Below are positions 6,160 through 7,779 of a stretch of DNA of 7,779 nt, piece by piece. Position 1 is the stretch's first letter; each line of letters begins with the position of its first letter. The position numbers were made by a program, and so were the translations under genes. A model generated the notes under the pieces. That model ran no database searches, was not told the origin of the DNA, and saw only the letters and a program-made list of their open reading frames with translations. The DNA is from Lactobacillales bacterium (GTDB lineage: Bacteria; Bacillota; Bacilli; Lactobacillales; Vagococcaceae), in NCBI GenBank assembly GCA_015655485.1, contig JAATEZ010000152.1, positions 1 to 7,779 of the forward strand, in the 5' to 3' direction.

Positions 6160-6994
6160 CACGGTTGCCTCCTTGATTTGTTTTTATTACTTTTAAATCG
6201 ATGGAATCAAAATAGTCTGTTAAAAAAATTTCTGCCGAAGGTGATCCAAATAAATTGTCCTTCTTCGTTTTCTTCAACTCATAATATAAAAAAGAATCTG
6301 ATGCAAAATTCATTTGAGCTCTTATTTCTCCTTTATTGTCAATAATACAAGAATTGCCAAAAAAATATGGTTGAGTTCGTTGGCTGAAAAGATTAGCTGC
6401 AAAAACGTATTTCCCGGTTTCAACAGCCCTTGCCTTCAATAAAATTTCCCACTGATTTTCAAATGGATGTTCCCATGCTGCAGAAACGAGTAAAGCATCA
6501 ATCCTATTTCCCGCATAAAAATTAGTTACTTCAGAAAATGCGGCGTCCCAACAAATCAATACTCCTAACCGAAAATCTTCAATCTCCAAAATAACATATT
6601 GATTGCCTGGAGTAAAAACCTGATCGAGCCCCTTGACTAGATGAGTTTTATTATATTCACACAAAATATTTCCATTTGAATCAATCAAGCCCAGTGTATT
6701 ATAGAAATTGCCGTTTCTTTTAGTAAAATAGCCAACCAAAATCAGGACATGATAGTGTTGCAATTTTTGAGTTAATTTTTTCAAACAGGCTTTCATCCTT
6801 GCTTCATAATGACTCAATTCAGCTTGAGAAAGCCGATCATATCCATACAAACACATTTCGGGAAAAAGAATGAGTTGAACGTTTGGATGAAGCTGGATCA
6901 CCTCTGTCACATTTTTTATTACTTTTTCAACATTACTTTCAATATGCTGCGATTCAGATTCAAACTGAACCACAGCAATATTCAAATTATCCAT
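6128..6994 (-). CDS. Nitrilase-superfamily carbon-nitrogen hydrolase
   Basis: This is a 288-aa cytoplasmic hydrolase of the nitrilase/amidase superfamily, which cleaves non-peptide C-N bonds (amides, N-carbamoyl groups, nitriles). The catalytic triad is clear: Glu46 in LILFPEM, Lys116 in YNKTHLV, and the nucleophile Cys148 in GVLICWDAAFSE. Other family landmarks are FTPG (127-130) and RAVETGKYVFAANL. The second structural Glu usually found a few residues before FTPG is not evident (the sequence is GLDQVFTPG). No signal peptide is seen. ATG 6994 lies 1 nt after the stop of the substrate-binding protein gene with no clear ribosome binding site, so translation is probably coupled. The last 32 nt overlap the start of the NifI1-like gene. 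Its place directly behind the binding protein suggests that it acts on the imported compound. It is most likely an amidase rather than a true nitrilase, since Cys is followed by Trp-Asp, but the substrate is unknown. Confidence 0.87.
   Translation of the reverse strand: MDNLNIAVVQFESESQHIESNVEKVIKNVTEVIQLHPNVQLILFPEMCLYGYDRLSQAELSHYEARMKACLKKLTQKLQHYHVLILVGYFTKRNGNFYNTLGLIDSNGNILCEYNKTHLVKGLDQVFTPGNQYVILEIEDFRLGVLICWDAAFSEVTNFYAGNRIDALLVSAAWEHPFENQWEILLKARAVETGKYVFAANLFSQRTQPYFFGNSCIIDNKGEIRAQMNFASDSFLYYELKKTKKDNLFGSPSAEIFLTDYFDSIDLKVIKTNQGGNRDENDQSNHQT
6168..6173 (-). promoter_or_regulatory. Ribosome binding site of the NifI1-like gene inside the hydrolase gene
   Basis: A perfect minus-strand AGGAGG lies within the last codons of the hydrolase, 8 nt before ATG 6159 and 5 nt before GTG 6162. 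It favours the ATG and lets the PII protein be made at a higher rate than the hydrolase that overlaps it. Confidence 0.75.
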
Positions 6995-6995
6995 A

Positions 6996-7779
6996 TTATT
7001 TCACTAACTTATCTACAAATTCAGTATTCACCATCTTTTTGACACTCGGAACTTCATCAATCACTTTTAATTTTTTTAAAAATTTAGCAATATTAGTATT
7101 GACCGAGACAAAAGATTTTTCACCTTTTCCGCTAAAAGACTCTACTGCATCTTCGGGTGTAGCTATAGAAAGAGTATCCATCAGAGCACTGAATTCGTCT
7201 GGAGTCACGTCCATTTTTTTAGCCATTATTTTATTAGCCTCTTCTGGATTTTTCTGCCAGTAGGCCACCGCCTTATACCAGCATTTCACAAAAGCCTGCA
7301 CAGCTTCTTTTTTATTTTTTACCGCATCAGTGCTTGCTACCACGCTGTCAGTAATCAAATCCGGATCATCTTTTGAAGAATATAATAGATTTGTATCTGC
7401 TTCAGTTAAGGCTTTGGACAAATAGGGTTCCCAAATCACCGCAGCGTCTACTTTGCCAGAAATTACTGCTGTCCCAGCATCCGAAATCGACATATTGGTC
7501 AACGTGATATCATCCTCAGACATGCCGGCTTCGTTTAATAATTGTAATAAATACATATGATCAACACTGTATAATTCAGTAGCCACCGTTTTTCCCTTTA
7601 AATCTTCAATTTTTGTAATTCCTTTTTGTGCGACCATTCCATCGGCCCCCATGGATTTATCAGTCAGCATGATCACATCAAAATCTGCTCCTTGACTATA
7701 AGGTGCGATCGTGTCTGAGCTCGGACTGGTCAATAAATCCAAATTTCCGCCTACAAAGGCTTGCAAAGAATCGCTGAAA
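6996..7779 (-). CDS. ABC transporter substrate-binding protein, NitT/TauT (SsuA/TauA) type, 5'-truncated by window edge
   Basis: This is the extracytoplasmic binding protein that delivers ligand to the permease encoded downstream. Only about 260 C-terminal residues are visible. The frame is open to the window edge, beginning FSDSLQAFVGGNLDLLTSP, so the first codon seen (a TTG at 7766) is not a true start, and the signal peptide or lipobox lies outside. Family features are the NLDLLTSPSSDT segment of lobe 1, IEDLKGKTVATELYS, and DAAVIWEPYLSKAL in the hinge and lobe 2 region. The C-terminal segment around FVSVNTNIAKFLKKLKVI is also family-typical. Ligands of this family include nitrate, taurine, alkanesulfonates, cyanate, thiamine precursors and others; the visible part does not identify the ligand. 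It stands first in the visible array, 1 nt before the hydrolase gene. Confidence 0.9.
   Translation of the reverse strand, partial: FSDSLQAFVGGNLDLLTSPSSDTIAPYSQGADFDVIMLTDKSMGADGMVAQKGITKIEDLKGKTVATELYSVDHMYLLQLLNEAGMSEDDITLTNMSISDAGTAVISGKVDAAVIWEPYLSKALTEADTNLLYSSKDDPDLITDSVVASTDAVKNKKEAVQAFVKCWYKAVAYWQKNPEEANKIMAKKMDVTPDEFSALMDTLSIATPEDAVESFSGKGEKSFVSVNTNIAKFLKKLKVIDEVPSVKKMVNTEFVDKLVK

Noticed and set aside
6883..7263. Plus-strand open frame of 126 codons opposite the hydrolase and binding protein genes
   Set aside because: It runs antisense across two well-supported genes and has no family features.
1..7779. CRISPR arrays, insertion sequences, tRNA or rRNA genes
   Set aside because: No regularly spaced direct repeats, transposase-like frames or RNA gene signatures were found on either strand.

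Overview
The window holds one long, tightly packed set of genes, all read from the minus strand. The base composition is AT-rich and most genes are preceded by strong AGGAGG-type ribosome binding sites. Together with two PII proteins of the NifI type, which are typical of anaerobic Firmicutes, methanogenic archaea and some sulfate reducers, this points to an anaerobic, Gram-positive (Clostridia/Negativicutes-like) bacterium. That assignment is inference; no rRNA or tRNA gene is present to fix it.

Read 5'->3' on the minus strand, from high to low coordinates, the layout is as follows. First is the C-terminal part of a NitT/TauT-type ABC substrate-binding protein (6996-7779, cut by the window edge). 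Next is a nitrilase-superfamily C-N hydrolase (6128-6994), then a NifI1-like PII protein (5833-6159) and a NifI2-like PII protein (5442-5801). The ABC permease (4610-5401) and ABC ATPase (3779-4606) follow. After them come a type III iron-dependent alcohol dehydrogenase (2608-3762) and an NAD(P)-dependent aldehyde dehydrogenase resembling betaine aldehyde dehydrogenase (1117-2595). Last is a LysR-family regulator (154-1047), after a 69-nt gap that contains a TATAAT-like -10 box. The final 153 bases hold two inverted repeats, one of which looks like a bidirectional terminator.

Spacing runs from a 32-nt overlap to a 40-nt gap across the first eight genes, so they are very probably co-transcribed from a promoter to the right of the window. 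The likely reading is a regulated uptake-and-catabolism module. The ABC transporter imports a small organic compound; the C-N hydrolase releases nitrogen (or a carboxylate) from an amide, carbamoyl or nitrile group; the alcohol and aldehyde dehydrogenases oxidise an alcohol to an acid. The PII pair would gate transport or an enzyme according to nitrogen/energy status, and LysR would sense the substrate. The substrate cannot be read from the sequence.

The most interesting point is the NifI1/NifI2-type PII pair embedded in an ABC transporter operon with no nitrogenase gene in view. Both PII proteins carry substitutions at ATP/2-oxoglutarate-binding positions. A second oddity is a Gly-to-Trp change in the otherwise near-invariant Glu active-site motif of the aldehyde dehydrogenase.
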